DNA of 64,000 bases from Nocardia vulneris (GCF_001613425.1 NZ_BDCI01000028.1:1-64000), one strand, 5' to 3'. Counted from the stretch's first letter, positions 1-8,299 are shown. Program-made: numbers and translations. The notes: generated from the letters alone by a model not told the origin.

Positions 1-328
1 ACGGGGCATCCAGGACGCCGTCGTGGAGCAGCCGGGCCCGGATCGAGAGTCCGCCGTTGTCCCAGCCCTCACGCTCGAGTTCTTTGCGGGCCGCCACGAT
101 CAACCCGGTCATCAACTCCGAGGTCCGCGTCGGGCTGGACTTGGGTGCACGCGAACGCGGCACCAGACCAGCCAGACCCTCCTCGGCGAAGCGGCGCCGA
201 TACACATAAAACCTGTCCCGGCTGATCCCCAGCTCGGCACACACTCCAACGACCGTGGCACGCCCAGCAGCAACCTCGGCGAACACAGCAGCAAGCCTCT
301 GCTCCATCGTGACTACCTTCTGGCCCAT
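1..328 (-). CDS. IS481-type transposase, N-terminal part (cut by window edge)
   Basis: The minus-strand reading frame opens at ATG 328 (alternative ATG 307) and runs off the left edge without a stop. It has an N-terminal helix-turn-helix: an ALRA-like helix, then CAELGISRDRFYVYRRRF, then GLAGLVPRSRAPKSSP. This is the layout of the HTH/leucine-zipper start of IS481-family DDE transposases. The catalytic DDE core would lie outside the window, so activity cannot be judged. Assignment to IS481 rather than IS3 is by recognition of the N-terminal pattern. The reading frame is intact as far as it can be seen. Confidence 0.75.
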   Translation of the reverse strand, partial: MGQKVVTMEQRLAAVFAEVAAGRATVVGVCAELGISRDRFYVYRRRFAEEGLAGLVPRSRAPKSSPTRTSELMTGLIVAARKELEREGWDNGGLSIRARLLHDGVLDAP

Positions 329-362
329 CAACGAACACTCATCGATCGACCGATCAGTGTCC

Positions 363-401
363 GGGATGTCCTGTCACCGACATGTCAGGGATGTGCTGTC
401 A
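363..401. repeat. Paired end repeats of the insertion sequence
   Basis: Two near-identical 14-mers, GGGATGTCCTGTCA (363-376) and GGGATGTGCTGTCA (388-401), stand 25 bp apart. They lie 35-75 bp upstream of the transposase start. Their place, between the transposase ATG and unrelated sequence, suggests the terminal inverted repeat and subterminal transposase-binding site. The outer boundary is probably near 400-412. The other end is outside the window, so the exact terminus is inferred. Confidence 0.5.
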
Positions 402-427
402 GTTGAGACACGGTATGCCACGCCCCA

Positions 428-547
428 GGGGGTGCGTGAGCACAGAAGTGGTGCGGCATATCAAAAGCGGTGCGGTACGGCGTGCAGCCGCGAAAGGTCG
501 TGCGGGGGCGGCACTCAGGCCCGCACCACTTCCGTGTTCACGCACCC
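428..547. repeat. Long inverted repeat in gene-free region 402-643
   Basis: A 27-nt arm at about 428-455 (starting GGGTGCGTGAGCACAG) is matched in reverse complement at about 521-547 with two mismatches. The loop is about 65 nt. The surrounding 402-643 has many GTGCGG words and no plausible gene. It may be a structured intergenic element, a decayed small mobile element or a terminator between the insertion sequence and the ArsR gene. Confidence 0.5.
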
Positions 548-643
548 GATATGGCACACCCTAGGGGGTGCGGCGGCGCGGAAGGGTGCGGCGGTGTGGA
601 AGGGTGCGGCGAACCAGAAGTGTTGCGGCGGAACGGGAGTGGG

Positions 644-961
644 TCAGGGGGTGGTGCGGGCGGTTTGGAGGGCGGCGGAGTAGGCGGCGAGGGCGCTGGG
701 CCAGAACTGGTCGAGGTAGTCGCGGGCGTCGCTGAGGCCGCGGGGGTCGAGGGAGTAGAGGCGGCGGGTGCCCTCGGGGCGCATCAGCACCAGGCGCGCC
801 GCGCGCAGCACCCGCAGGTGCTGGGAAACCGCGGAGCTGGTCACGCCGGTGAGTGCGGCGAGTTCGCCGACCGAGCGCGGGGCCTGCGGTAATGCCTCGA
901 AGATGGCCCGCCGAGTCGGGTCGGACAACGCCTCGAGCGCACGAACTCCATTAGTCGCCAC
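644..961 (-). CDS. ArsR-family winged-helix transcriptional regulator
   Basis: 105 residues starting at GTG 961. Residues 1-80 form the winged-helix domain: ALSDPTRRAIFEAL, then SVGELAALTGVTSSAVSQHLRVLRAARLV as the recognition region, and a wing RRLYSLDP. The C-terminal YLDQFWPSALAAY helix is like that of the non-metal SMARC-type ArsR regulators that act next to AHSA1/START or transport genes. The CxC metal site of ArsR/SmtB is absent, so metal sensing is unlikely. It is divergent from the M23 peptidase gene. The target is unknown. Confidence 0.85.
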   Translation of the reverse strand: MATNGVRALEALSDPTRRAIFEALPQAPRSVGELAALTGVTSSAVSQHLRVLRAARLVLMRPEGTRRLYSLDPRGLSDARDYLDQFWPSALAAYSAALQTARTTP

Positions 962-986
962 TTAAACAGTGTGATCAACTGGCGAC
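954..986. promoter_or_regulatory. Possible ArsR operator overlapping its start codon
   Basis: GTCGCCA (954-960) and TGGCGAC (980-986) form a 7-bp inverted repeat around a 19-nt AT-richer spacer. The left arm covers the GTG start of the ArsR gene. Autoregulators often bind at such a place, but the arms are short. Confidence 0.3.
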
Positions 987-1144
987 CGCACGGTCAACTC
1001 GGCGCATTACGGAATTCCCCAAGGTGAGCACGCGAGGCGCGCCGCCTCGTTACCCATTCGTGACCAGCGAACTGGGCTTTCGCACCTCTGTGACGGTTGC
1101 CACAGGATTGCGGAGTCGCTGTTCACCTCCCGTACGTTCATCTC

Positions 1145-1843
1145 ATGCCCGTGACCGTTCCGTTATCTTCACGTCGGGGCGCGACCCGGACCCGGCGCCA
1201 CCGCGCCGCCACCCGCGCGGTGGCCGTGTCCGCCGTCGTCAGCGCCTCGCTCGGGGTGCTCGCCGCCGCCGATCAGACCGGCGCCGGCCACCTGACCGCC
1301 GGCGCCCGCGCCACCGCCGACACCGAGGTGGCCACCCAGGCCGCGTTCACCGCGTTCACCCCGCGCGAAGCCCAGATGCCGCAAACCGTCCCGGAGAGCG
1401 TCGTCTGGGAGCAGCATCGCCTGGCCGTGGAGGCTGCGCGGCCCAAGACCGTTCGTCCCATCGCGGGCATCCTCACCTCCACCTTCGGCATGCGCTGGGG
1501 CGCGTTGCACGCGGGCCTCGACCTGGCCGACGCGATCGGCACGCCGATCGCCGCGGTCACCGACGGCGTGGTGATCGAGGCCGGACCGGCCAGCGGCTTC
1601 GGCATGTGGGTGCGGGTGCAGCAGGACGACGGCACCATCGGCATCTACGGCCACGTGAACGACATCCTGGCCACCGTCGGCCAGCAGGTCCGCGCGGGCG
1701 ACATCATCGCCACCGTCGGCAACCGCGGCTTCTCCACCGGCCCGCACCTGCACTACGAGATCCACACCGCGGGTGGCGAGCCGATCGACCCGCTGCCCTG
1801 GCTCGCGGGCCGCGGCATCGACATCCTGCGCAACACCCCGTAG
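1145..1843 (+). CDS. Secreted M23-family (LytM) metallopeptidase
   Basis: 232 residues from ATG 1145; an upstream in-frame ATG at 1097 would add a peptide without homologous look. An arginine-rich N terminus is followed by a hydrophobic segment (AVAVSAVVSASLGVLAAA, about residues 23-40), an export signal or anchor. The C-terminal half is the M23 domain. It has the zinc ligand motif H122-x3-D126 (HAGLDLAD) and the HLH motif at 201-203, both complete, so it should be an active endopeptidase on peptidoglycan cross-links. It is monocistronic, followed by a strong hairpin at 1888-1937. Confidence 0.88.
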   Translation: MPVTVPLSSRRGATRTRRHRAATRAVAVSAVVSASLGVLAAADQTGAGHLTAGARATADTEVATQAAFTAFTPREAQMPQTVPESVVWEQHRLAVEAARPKTVRPIAGILTSTFGMRWGALHAGLDLADAIGTPIAAVTDGVVIEAGPASGFGMWVRVQQDDGTIGIYGHVNDILATVGQQVRAGDIIATVGNRGFSTGPHLHYEIHTAGGEPIDPLPWLAGRGIDILRNTP

Positions 1844-1887
1844 TCCCACCCCTTCGCGAGTCGATGAGGGGCTGGCGAAACCCCGGA

Positions 1888-1937
1888 GCGGTTCGGCCGC
1901 GATCGCGTCAACGGTGACGCGATCGCGGCCGAACCGC
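1888..1937. terminator. Perfect 23-bp hairpin after the M23 gene
   Basis: The arms at 1888-1910 and 1915-1937 are fully complementary (left arm begins GCGGTTCGGCCGCGATCG) around the tetraloop ACGG. There is no T-run, which is usual for GC-rich actinobacterial terminators. It lies 44 bp past the M23 stop codon. Confidence 0.75.
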
Positions 1938-1955
1938 CTCGGTGCTCAGTACCCC

Positions 1956-1990
1956 GGTACTAGACGCGACGCCGGGGGTACTAGACGCGA
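1956..1990. repeat. Two copies of a 14-bp direct repeat, 21-bp period
   Basis: GGTACTAGACGCGA occurs at 1956-1969 and again at 1977-1990, two helical turns apart. The downstream copy ends 52 bp before the start of the membrane-protein gene. The spacing and placement suggest a regulator-binding site in that promoter. Confidence 0.4.
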
Positions 1991-2042
1991 ATAGCGCTGC
2001 GGCGGGACGTCTTCCACGGGTTCGGCTTCCTACCGTCGGTGC

Positions 2043-3080
2043 ATGGCTACCACAGATCTGGCCGCCGGGCCCGGCGCACCGACGCCGGGGAACCGGCCGC
2101 ACCCGGGCGCCGCCGGGCTCGTCCGGACCGCCGCCCGCCTGCATCGTCCGCTCATGGTGTCGGTCGCCTTCATGGCCGCCCTCGCCGTCGTCTCCGCGAT
2201 CGGCATGCTGGCCGACGACCGGCAGCTGCTCGGCGAGTCGGTATGGCTCAAGCCGTTCAAGTTCGGCCTCGCCTTCACCCTCTACAGCGCCACCCTCGCG
2301 TTCCTGCTGTCGTTGCCGCACAAGGGAAGTCGCGCGACCTGGTGGCTGGGCACGGTGTTCGCGATCACCGGTGTGCTCGACGTGGGGTTCATCGCGGTGC
2401 AGGGTGCGCGCGGCACGTTCAGCCATTTCAACAACGTCGACACCGACCCGGTCAATCAGATCGGCCAGCAGATCTTCATGTCCGGGGTGCCCGGCCTGTT
2501 CCTGGCGAACCTGCTGATCGCGCTGATCCTGTGCTGGCAACGCCTGGTCGACCGGCCGACCGCGAGCGCGATCCGTTTCGGACTGCTCTTCGCTGTGGCG
2601 GGCATGGCCATGGGGTATCTGATGGGCTTCACCGGCAAGCAGTTGGTGCGCGACGCGGACGGCAAGGTCGTCGAATTGATCGCGGGCCATACCGTCATCG
2701 ATCCGGCGCTGCGCGACCTGTCCCCGCGCGACGCGGCACCGGGCATGCCGCTCACGCACTGGAGCACGATCGGCGGCGACCTGCGCGTCCCGCATTTCGT
2801 CGGACTGCACGGCATCCAGGTGCTGCTGCTCGCGGTGCTCGTGCTGGCCTGGTCGGCGCCGCGCTACCGGTGGCTGCGGGCCGAACGCACCCGTGCCGCG
2901 GTGATCGGCGTTCTCGGCCTCGGTTACACCGGGGTGCTGGCCATCGTGTTCACCCAGGCGATGCGCGCCCAGTCGCTGGTCCACCCGGACGCCACCACGC
3001 TGCTGGCGTTCGGCGGCGTGCTGGCGGGCGTCGGGGTGCTCCTCGGCGGAATCTATCTGCGCCACCGGCACACCGCGTGA
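2043..3080 (+). CDS. Multi-pass membrane protein of unknown function
   Basis: 345 residues from ATG 2043. I do not recognise the family. About eight hydrophobic stretches are visible, the first SVAFMAALAVVSAIGML near residue 37 and the last TLLAFGGVLAGVGVLLGGIYL near 320. A hydrophilic loop at about 205-240 contains HTVIDPALRDLSPRDAAPG. Short conserved-looking features are WLKPFKFG near residue 65 and HFVGLHGIQVL near 250, with two histidines at a membrane border. No transporter or enzyme signature was found. The gene stands alone. Confidence 0.7.
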   Translation: MATTDLAAGPGAPTPGNRPHPGAAGLVRTAARLHRPLMVSVAFMAALAVVSAIGMLADDRQLLGESVWLKPFKFGLAFTLYSATLAFLLSLPHKGSRATWWLGTVFAITGVLDVGFIAVQGARGTFSHFNNVDTDPVNQIGQQIFMSGVPGLFLANLLIALILCWQRLVDRPTASAIRFGLLFAVAGMAMGYLMGFTGKQLVRDADGKVVELIAGHTVIDPALRDLSPRDAAPGMPLTHWSTIGGDLRVPHFVGLHGIQVLLLAVLVLAWSAPRYRWLRAERTRAAVIGVLGLGYTGVLAIVFTQAMRAQSLVHPDATTLLAFGGVLAGVGVLLGGIYLRHRHTA

Positions 3081-3126
3081 GATGAGCCGGTCAGTGCCCG
3101 GTCCCGCTCAGCGCAACGGTTCAACT

Positions 3127-3232
3127 CAGCGCAACGGTTGGACTCAACACCGCCACCCGACCCAGCCCAGCGGACCCGCCCAGCGCAGTCGACCCGCCCA
3201 GCGCAACGGTTGGACTCAACACCGCCATCCGA
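3127..3232. repeat. 34-bp direct repeat within low-complexity intergenic DNA
   Basis: A 34-nt unit beginning CAGCGCAACGGTTGGACTCA is present at 3127-3160 and at 3199-3232 with one mismatch, a 72-bp period. The rest of 3081-3292 is built from related words (CAGCGCAACGG, GACCCGCCCAGC). It lies between two convergent genes and has no gene of its own. Confidence 0.65.
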
Positions 3233-3292
3233 CTCAGCCGAGCCGTCCCGACCCGCCCAGCCCAGCGGACCCGCCCAACCCAACCGACCCGC

Positions 3293-3637
3293 TCAGCGCA
3301 GCCGTTCGGCGTCGCGGGCCAGTTCGACCAGGGCTTTGCCGAGGGTGGCCAGTTCCTCGTGCGAGGCGCCCTCGTCGATGGCGATCGCGACGTCCTCGGC
3401 GGCGCAGCGGGCGGCGAACCAGCGATCGGCCAGGTCGGTGGCCTCCTGGGCGCTGAGCACCACGGAATCGTCGGGGATCCCGGTGCCCTTCAGGCTGTTG
3501 CGATGCTCGTAGGCTCGCTGACGACACGACTGCCGGCAGTACCGGCGACGACGGCCTGCCTCCGACTCCACGATCTCTCGCCCACACCACAGGCAGGACA
3601 GTTGACGAGAGTGACGACGATCAGAGATTGAACACAC
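3293..3637 (-). CDS. Small zinc-ribbon protein
   Basis: 114 residues. Residues 15-40 carry four cysteines in two knuckles, CLWCGREI and YCRQSCRQRAYEHR, which can hold one zinc. The C-terminal half (about 50-114) is acidic and helical with a run of Ala/Glu. This small zinc-binding protein is recurrent in mycolic-acid actinobacteria, but I know of no function. It is divergent from rbpA and convergent with the membrane-protein gene. Confidence 0.7.
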   Translation of the reverse strand: MCSISDRRHSRQLSCLWCGREIVESEAGRRRRYCRQSCRQRAYEHRNSLKGTGIPDDSVVLSAQEATDLADRWFAARCAAEDVAIAIDEGASHEELATLGKALVELARDAERLR

Positions 3638-3806
3638 CCCCCTATCGAGAAGTCAGGCAGGACAGCAAGCGGCGCGACATGACGCAGAACCTTAACGGTT
3701 CGGCGGGCACGGACCGGTCAGCGACCCTCATCGAACCCGCCGACCACGGGCGTGGCGAGGCCCCCGCGCCGGTGCGACTACAATGGAACGGTTCCGCGGC
3801 CGCGAC

Positions 3807-3834
3807 GGGAACTATCGGCGCAGGCCCGTACGTT
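3807..3834 (+). promoter_or_regulatory. ECF (SigE/SigR-like) promoter for rbpA
   Basis: GGGAAC at 3807-3812 and CGTT at 3831-3834 are separated by 18 nt. This fits the GGAAC-N18/19-GTT pattern of actinobacterial stress ECF sigma factors. rbpA is known to be induced under SigR in Streptomyces and SigE in mycobacteria. A possible housekeeping -10, TACAAT, lies upstream at 3779-3784. Confidence 0.55.
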
Positions 3835-3914
3835 GTACCTGAGGTCGAGCACGAGAACGTTCGTCCGGACCCGGTCGCAGCAACAAGACTCGAGCACACA
3901 GGGAGAGGCACACC

Positions 3915-4250
3915 ATGGCAGATCGCGTACTCCGGGGCAGTCGGCTCGGAGCGGTGAGCTACGAGACCGACCGCGACCACGACCTGGCGCCGCGTCGGAT
4001 CGCCCGGTACCGCACCGACAACGGGGAAGAGTTCGACGTCCCCTTCGCCGACGACGCCGAGATCCCGCCGACCTGGCTCTGCCGCAACGGTCAGGAGGGC
4101 ATCCTGATCGAAGGCACCACGGTCGAGACCAAGAAGGTCAAGCCGCCGCGCACCCACTGGGACATGCTGCTGGAACGCCGCAGCAAGGAAGAGCTCGAGG
4201 AACTCCTCAAGGAGCGTCTCGACCTGCTCAAGACCCGCCGCCGGGTGTAA
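3915..4250 (+). CDS. rbpA: RNA polymerase-binding protein RbpA
   Basis: 111 residues, the family's usual length. RbpA is an essential actinobacterial transcription factor that binds the group 1/2 sigma factor and stabilises the open complex. The N-terminal tail (MADRVLRGSRLGAVSYETDRD) is followed by the RbpA core, a zinc-ribbon-like beta fold (residues about 27-70). After a short basic linker (KKVKPPRTHWDML) comes the C-terminal sigma-interaction helices (RRSKEELEELLKERLDLL). The start is fixed by the GGGAGAGG ribosome site. It is monocistronic, with a terminator right behind it. Confidence 0.96.
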   Translation: MADRVLRGSRLGAVSYETDRDHDLAPRRIARYRTDNGEEFDVPFADDAEIPPTWLCRNGQEGILIEGTTVETKKVKPPRTHWDMLLERRSKEELEELLKERLDLLKTRRRV

Positions 4251-4264
4251 GCGACACCGCAGAG

Positions 4265-4292
4265 GCCGTCCGCATCACATGATGCGGGCGGC
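4265..4292 (+). terminator. rbpA terminator
   Basis: The 13-nt arms 4265-4277 and 4280-4292 pair with one G-U and a 2-nt loop, and are followed by CTTTC. The hairpin begins 15 bp after the rbpA stop codon. The next 237 bp up to the MFS gene show no gene or clear signal. Confidence 0.7.
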
Positions 4293-4529
4293 TTTCGCAT
4301 TCCGAGCCGGGCCCCGCCCATCGAAAGGGTGTCCGTACCAACAGATTCCCGGTACAGAACGAACTCGTCGCGGAACTCGTGCGTGGGCGGCGCGGCCCTC
4401 CCCCAGTTGGCCGAGTGGGCGCGCGGAAAGGCCGGCTCCGCCGCGAAAGCCGTGGCGCCGCAGGGAAATACCTGAGCCCGTCGGCTGGTTGACCCGGAGA
4501 TCACTACCGGAACCGGGGCGGAGGCGAGC

Positions 4530-5717
4530 ATGAGTTATCGGCGGCTCGCCACCCGCGAGGTGCTCGCGTGGTCGCTTGTGTCACTTGCCGGAAAGCTGCC
4601 GATCGCGATGGCACCCCTGGGCCTGGTGTTCCTGGTCAGGTCGACCCCCGGCGGATATGCGCTCGGCGCGGTGCTGTCCGCCGGGTACGTCCTCGGTGAG
4701 GTCATCGGGGCGGCAGTGCAGGGAATGTGGTTGCGTCAGCATCGGATCCGACCGCAGCTGGCCGCCGGTTTCGCCGTCGGGGCCGTCGCGTTCGCCGGGC
4801 TGGCGTCGAGCGGTTCGGCTCCCCCGCCACTGTTGATCGGGCTGGCCTTCCTCGCGGGGTTCGGTCCGGCCGGATCGCCCGGTGGGATGCGTTCGATGCT
4901 GATCGGGCTGGTGTCCTCGCCCGACGTGCCCCGCGCGCTCGGCGTCGAAGCGATGCTCACCCAGGTGATCTGGGCTGCCGCGCCGGCGCTGGTGGTGTCG
5001 CTGGCCACGGGCCTGTTCCCCGCGGCACCGCTGACGCTCGCGGCGATCGGCGCCGCCGCCGCGGCTGTGCTCATCTTCCTGTTGCCCGGACCGGCCGCGG
5101 CCACGGTGGAGCAGGCCGAAGGTGGTTGGCGCGCAGTCCTATCCGGTTGGCCGATCTACCTGACCAGCGCCGCGGCGATGTCGCTGCTGGCCACGGCCGA
5201 GCTGGTGTTGCCCGCGCTGCTGGAGTTCCGGGGCATCGAAGTGCGCTGGGCCGGGCCGATGCTCACCGCGTTCGCCGTCACCGGTGCGGTGGGCGCGTTC
5301 TGCTACGGCCTGCGCGAGTGGCCGGGGACCGTACGGGGGCAGGCCTTGGTCCTGCTCGTCGTCACCGCGGGTTGCGTTGCGCTGGTGGCGATCACGCCGG
5401 GGCTCGGGATCGCGGTCGCGCTCGCCGCGGCGGGACTGTTCCAGGCGGCGGTGATCGTCGCCCGCAATCTCGCGCTGCGCGCCCAGCTGCCCGCGCACCT
5501 GCACGCCGCGGCCTATTCGGTGATGTACGCGGTGGGCGGTATCGGCTACGGGCTCGCCGCCACCGTGTCCGCCGTGGTCCTCGCGCACACCGCGCCGAGC
5601 AGCGCCATCCTCGGCGGTGTCGTGATCACCCTCGTCTTGACCGCGATAAGTGCTCTGGCGGAACGATTCTCGGCTTCGGCGGCGCAGCGGTCGGCACCGG
5701 TCCGGACCGCTTCGTGA
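4530..5717 (+). CDS. Major facilitator superfamily permease
   Basis: 395 residues with about twelve hydrophobic spans and a small charged central loop (GPAAATVEQAEGGWR, about residue 190-205) dividing the halves. The glycine-rich span FLAGFGPAGSPGGMRSML (about 108-125) sits where MFS proteins have the motif before helix 4-5. The start ATG 4530 has GGAGG upstream. It resembles drug/sugar efflux MFS members of actinobacteria. The substrate cannot be read from sequence. It is convergent with the flavoprotein gene. Confidence 0.8.
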   Translation: MSYRRLATREVLAWSLVSLAGKLPIAMAPLGLVFLVRSTPGGYALGAVLSAGYVLGEVIGAAVQGMWLRQHRIRPQLAAGFAVGAVAFAGLASSGSAPPPLLIGLAFLAGFGPAGSPGGMRSMLIGLVSSPDVPRALGVEAMLTQVIWAAAPALVVSLATGLFPAAPLTLAAIGAAAAAVLIFLLPGPAAATVEQAEGGWRAVLSGWPIYLTSAAAMSLLATAELVLPALLEFRGIEVRWAGPMLTAFAVTGAVGAFCYGLREWPGTVRGQALVLLVVTAGCVALVAITPGLGIAVALAAAGLFQAAVIVARNLALRAQLPAHLHAAAYSVMYAVGGIGYGLAATVSAVVLAHTAPSSAILGGVVITLVLTAISALAERFSASAAQRSAPVRTAS

Positions 5718-5721
5718 GCAA

Positions 5722-5770
5722 CGAGACATGGTGGCGGCGAAACTCCTTGTGCCGCCGCCACCATGTCTCG
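5722..5770. terminator. Bidirectional terminator between convergent genes
   Basis: Perfect 18-bp arms, CGAGACATGGTGGCGGCG at 5722-5739 and its complement at 5753-5770, with a 13-nt loop. It separates the MFS gene (stop at 5717) from the minus-strand flavoprotein (stop at 5775). Confidence 0.8.
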
Positions 5771-5774
5771 CTGA

Positions 5775-6329
5775 TCACGCGGGACGCGGCCGCCAGGGGT
5801 GCTGCAGCAGGGACTGCCAGGCACCGGCCCACGGGAATCCGGCGGCGGCCTGCGCACCCGTGGCCGGTTCGTGCGGCGGATCCTCGGCCAGCACCGTCAC
5901 GCCCCATTCCGACAGCTTCCGGATCGCCTCCCCGATCGGCGGAAAGTTGATCAACGCGCGGTTGGCGAAGGGCACCGCGACCACGGGCAGGCGCAGCCCG
6001 ACCGCTTCCACCAGCAGGCCGAGCGGCAGCGTGTCCGAGATCCCGGCGGACCACTTGGCCAGCGAGTTCGCCGTGATCGGCGCGACGATCAGCCCGTCCG
6101 CCGGCGGCAGCGCGTCCGGCGCTTCCGGCTCCTTGTACTGGCTGCGCACCACGTGTCCGGTGCGCGCCGCGAGCCCGTCGGCGTCGATGAACCGCAACCC
6201 GTCCGGCGAGGCGATCACGCAGACCTCCCAGCCGTCCACCTGCGCCAGATCCACCAGCGTCCCCACGTCCCGCGCCACCGACGAACCTGTCACTATCGCG
6301 TACAGAACCGGGCGCCCCTGTTCATTCAT
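5775..6329 (-). CDS. Flavoprotein of the PPC-decarboxylase/UbiX-like fold
   Basis: 184 residues. The N terminus VLYAIVTGSSVARDVGTLVDLAQVDG and the segment LIVAPITANSLAKWSAGISDTLPLGLL are the flavoprotein (PF02441-type) signature that binds FMN. The TANS and GISD motifs are typical of Dfp/EpiD-like decarboxylases. The active histidine of true phosphopantothenoylcysteine decarboxylases is not evident. This is a stand-alone actinobacterial homologue, not the CoaBC fusion. The start ATG 6329 follows a G-rich ribosome site. The substrate is unknown. Confidence 0.75.
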   Translation of the reverse strand: MNEQGRPVLYAIVTGSSVARDVGTLVDLAQVDGWEVCVIASPDGLRFIDADGLAARTGHVVRSQYKEPEAPDALPPADGLIVAPITANSLAKWSAGISDTLPLGLLVEAVGLRLPVVAVPFANRALINFPPIGEAIRKLSEWGVTVLAEDPPHEPATGAQAAAGFPWAGAWQSLLQHPWRPRPA

Positions 6330-6376
6330 CCCCCCATCGTGTCAGCAATCATCGCCGCGAGTGTGGTGGCACCGCA

Positions 6377-6431
6377 CCGCAACGGCTCCGCACCTTTCCC
6401 ACGCCAGGCGAAAGGGACGGAGCCGCTGCGG
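6377..6431. terminator. Interrupted hairpin terminator of the hydrolase operon
   Basis: Nested complementary blocks (CCGCA/TGCGG, CGGCTCCG/CGGAGCCG, CCTTTC/GAAAGG) between 6377 and 6431 form a long stem. It starts 12 bp beyond the stop codon of the minus-strand hydrolase gene. Confidence 0.65.
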
Positions 6432-6442
6432 TTTTCAGATCA

Positions 6443-8275
6443 CTACTGGGTCAGGAAGTTCGCGATCAGACTACTTGCCATCTCGGGCATCCCGTTGTTC
6501 TGCTTTTCCGCGGCGGTCATCACGTCGTAGTGCCGATAGCCGGGAATGATCTTGGCGTTGGCGGGCAGGATGCCGCCCCAGCCCGCGTTCTGCAGCGGCG
6601 AATCACCCGAGAGCAGCGTCAGATTGCGCCGCCCCGCCGGCGTGCTCTGCCAACGATCACCGTGCAGCAGGAAGTTCAGGATGCCGCCGGTGCGGTTCTG
6701 CAGCTGGCGCAGTTCACCGTCGCGGCCGAGGCCGAGCGCGAAGATCATGTCGGTGATGATGCGCACCGGCGTGTACTCCTCGAAGAAGTCCGTGGGCTGG
6801 CGACCGGGGTTCATCGCCCGCGCGAACTCCACGATATCGGTGACCTCGTGATCCCGATCGGTCGGCTGCCCACGGACCGGATCGATGCCGTCGATGGTGG
6901 CTTCGGGCATCTGGTCGTAGTTCTTCCAGCCGCACAGCTGGTTGCGATCGGCCGGGGTGTAGTTCTGGCCGAACCCGACCCGCTGCGGAATGACGAACAG
7001 GTTCGGCCCGAGGATCGGCACCGAACCGAGTCCATTGGGCACCGGGTACGTCTTACCGGTGGTCGGGCAGTCGTAGTAACCGAGCCCGGCCTGCATGACG
7101 TATTCCGCCGAGTTCTGATCGAACAGCATCCCCAGCGCGGCCCGGTTGGTGAGCCGGAAGTCCCGCGGCAGGTTGTTGCCGGTGAACAGATCCAGATAGT
7201 CCTTGCCGTACATGAGCCGCATCCACGGCTCGGTGCGCAGATCGACCGGCACCAGATTCTTCAGATCGCTTTCCTCGTCCGGTTTCTGGTCCGCCGCCAT
7301 GCCCGCGAGGTAGTAGACGTTCATGATCTCGCTGGCCGCCGTGACCGGCCACTGCGCGGTCCCCAGACCGTTCTTCAACAGCAGATCGACACCGTTGCGG
7401 ACGGCGCCGCCCACCGCGGAGAAGAACGCGTCCAGCGGTGGCGCCCCGGCGAAGCCCGCCGGATCGGTCATGGCGAATCCGTCTTCGGGGACGATGCCGC
7501 GACCGCACAGGCTGTAGCCGGCGTCCTCGGTGGTGGCCGGATTCTGATCGAAGTCCCACGCCATCATCGGGCCGGTGAGGAAGGCGCCCAGCGAGTGTCC
7601 GCCACAGGCCATCTTGTGCCGGTCGGCCGGGTCGGGCAGCAGATATTCGATCACCGCACGCCAGTCGTCCATGGTCAGCGCCAGACCGTATTCGCCGAGG
7701 TAGTTCAGATCCTGCGACGTCTGGTACCGGTAGGTCTTGCCGTCGATCGGCTTGCCGTGGAAGTAGTAGTCGGCCGCGACGTGGTAGTCCCCGGCCTGCT
7801 CGGCCGCGACCCACCCGGTGCGGTCCTCGGCACAGTTGGCCCGGCGATCCAGCGAAATGTATTCCACGGACTTGCCGTTCGCCGCGGCCTTGCGCACGAC
7901 CTGCGGGCCTTGCGGATTGTTGTTCGCCGCACCGGAGAACGTGCCGGGCTGCACGCTGAGCAGCGCGTCCGCGTCCGACGACTGCTCCGGCCCCTTCTTG
8001 GACCGGTAGCGCACGAACGAGATCCAGTCACAGGCTTCGGGATGGGCCATCGTGGAATACGGGCTCGGGTAGTGCAGCCGGACATAGGTGGCTTCGACAT
8101 CGTCGCCGAAGCTGGGATCGGTGAAGGGGGTGACCTCGGCGCTGTCGGCGCCCCGCGAAACCACCGGGGCGGCAACGGAAGACGGGACAGGCAGGCCGAC
8201 GACGAGCAGTACCGCCGTGACCGCCAGCGGAATTCCGACGGACAGCGACACTCTGATGCGACTGGTGAGCTTCAT
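6443..8275 (-). CDS. Large secreted alpha/beta-hydrolase (copy 1)
   Basis: 610 residues with an N-terminal signal peptide (basic MKLTSRIRV, then a hydrophobic core to about residue 35, cleavage near VAAP). The lipase-type nucleophile elbow GGHSLGA places Ser228, and the probable catalytic histidine is H582 in PGYRHYDV near the C terminus. The middle region has DRN-x3-W-x2-YD and an NHE/DHEVTDI element shared with the neighbouring copy. The family is an uncharacterised actinobacterial secreted hydrolase; an ester or polyester substrate is a guess. It is transcribed after copy 2, 24 bp apart. Confidence 0.75.
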   Translation of the reverse strand: MKLTSRIRVSLSVGIPLAVTAVLLVVGLPVPSSVAAPVVSRGADSAEVTPFTDPSFGDDVEATYVRLHYPSPYSTMAHPEACDWISFVRYRSKKGPEQSSDADALLSVQPGTFSGAANNNPQGPQVVRKAAANGKSVEYISLDRRANCAEDRTGWVAAEQAGDYHVAADYYFHGKPIDGKTYRYQTSQDLNYLGEYGLALTMDDWRAVIEYLLPDPADRHKMACGGHSLGAFLTGPMMAWDFDQNPATTEDAGYSLCGRGIVPEDGFAMTDPAGFAGAPPLDAFFSAVGGAVRNGVDLLLKNGLGTAQWPVTAASEIMNVYYLAGMAADQKPDEESDLKNLVPVDLRTEPWMRLMYGKDYLDLFTGNNLPRDFRLTNRAALGMLFDQNSAEYVMQAGLGYYDCPTTGKTYPVPNGLGSVPILGPNLFVIPQRVGFGQNYTPADRNQLCGWKNYDQMPEATIDGIDPVRGQPTDRDHEVTDIVEFARAMNPGRQPTDFFEEYTPVRIITDMIFALGLGRDGELRQLQNRTGGILNFLLHGDRWQSTPAGRRNLTLLSGDSPLQNAGWGGILPANAKIIPGYRHYDVMTAAEKQNNGMPEMASSLIANFLTQ

Positions 8276-8299
8276 GACTCCGCTTTCGGTGAAATGTGG

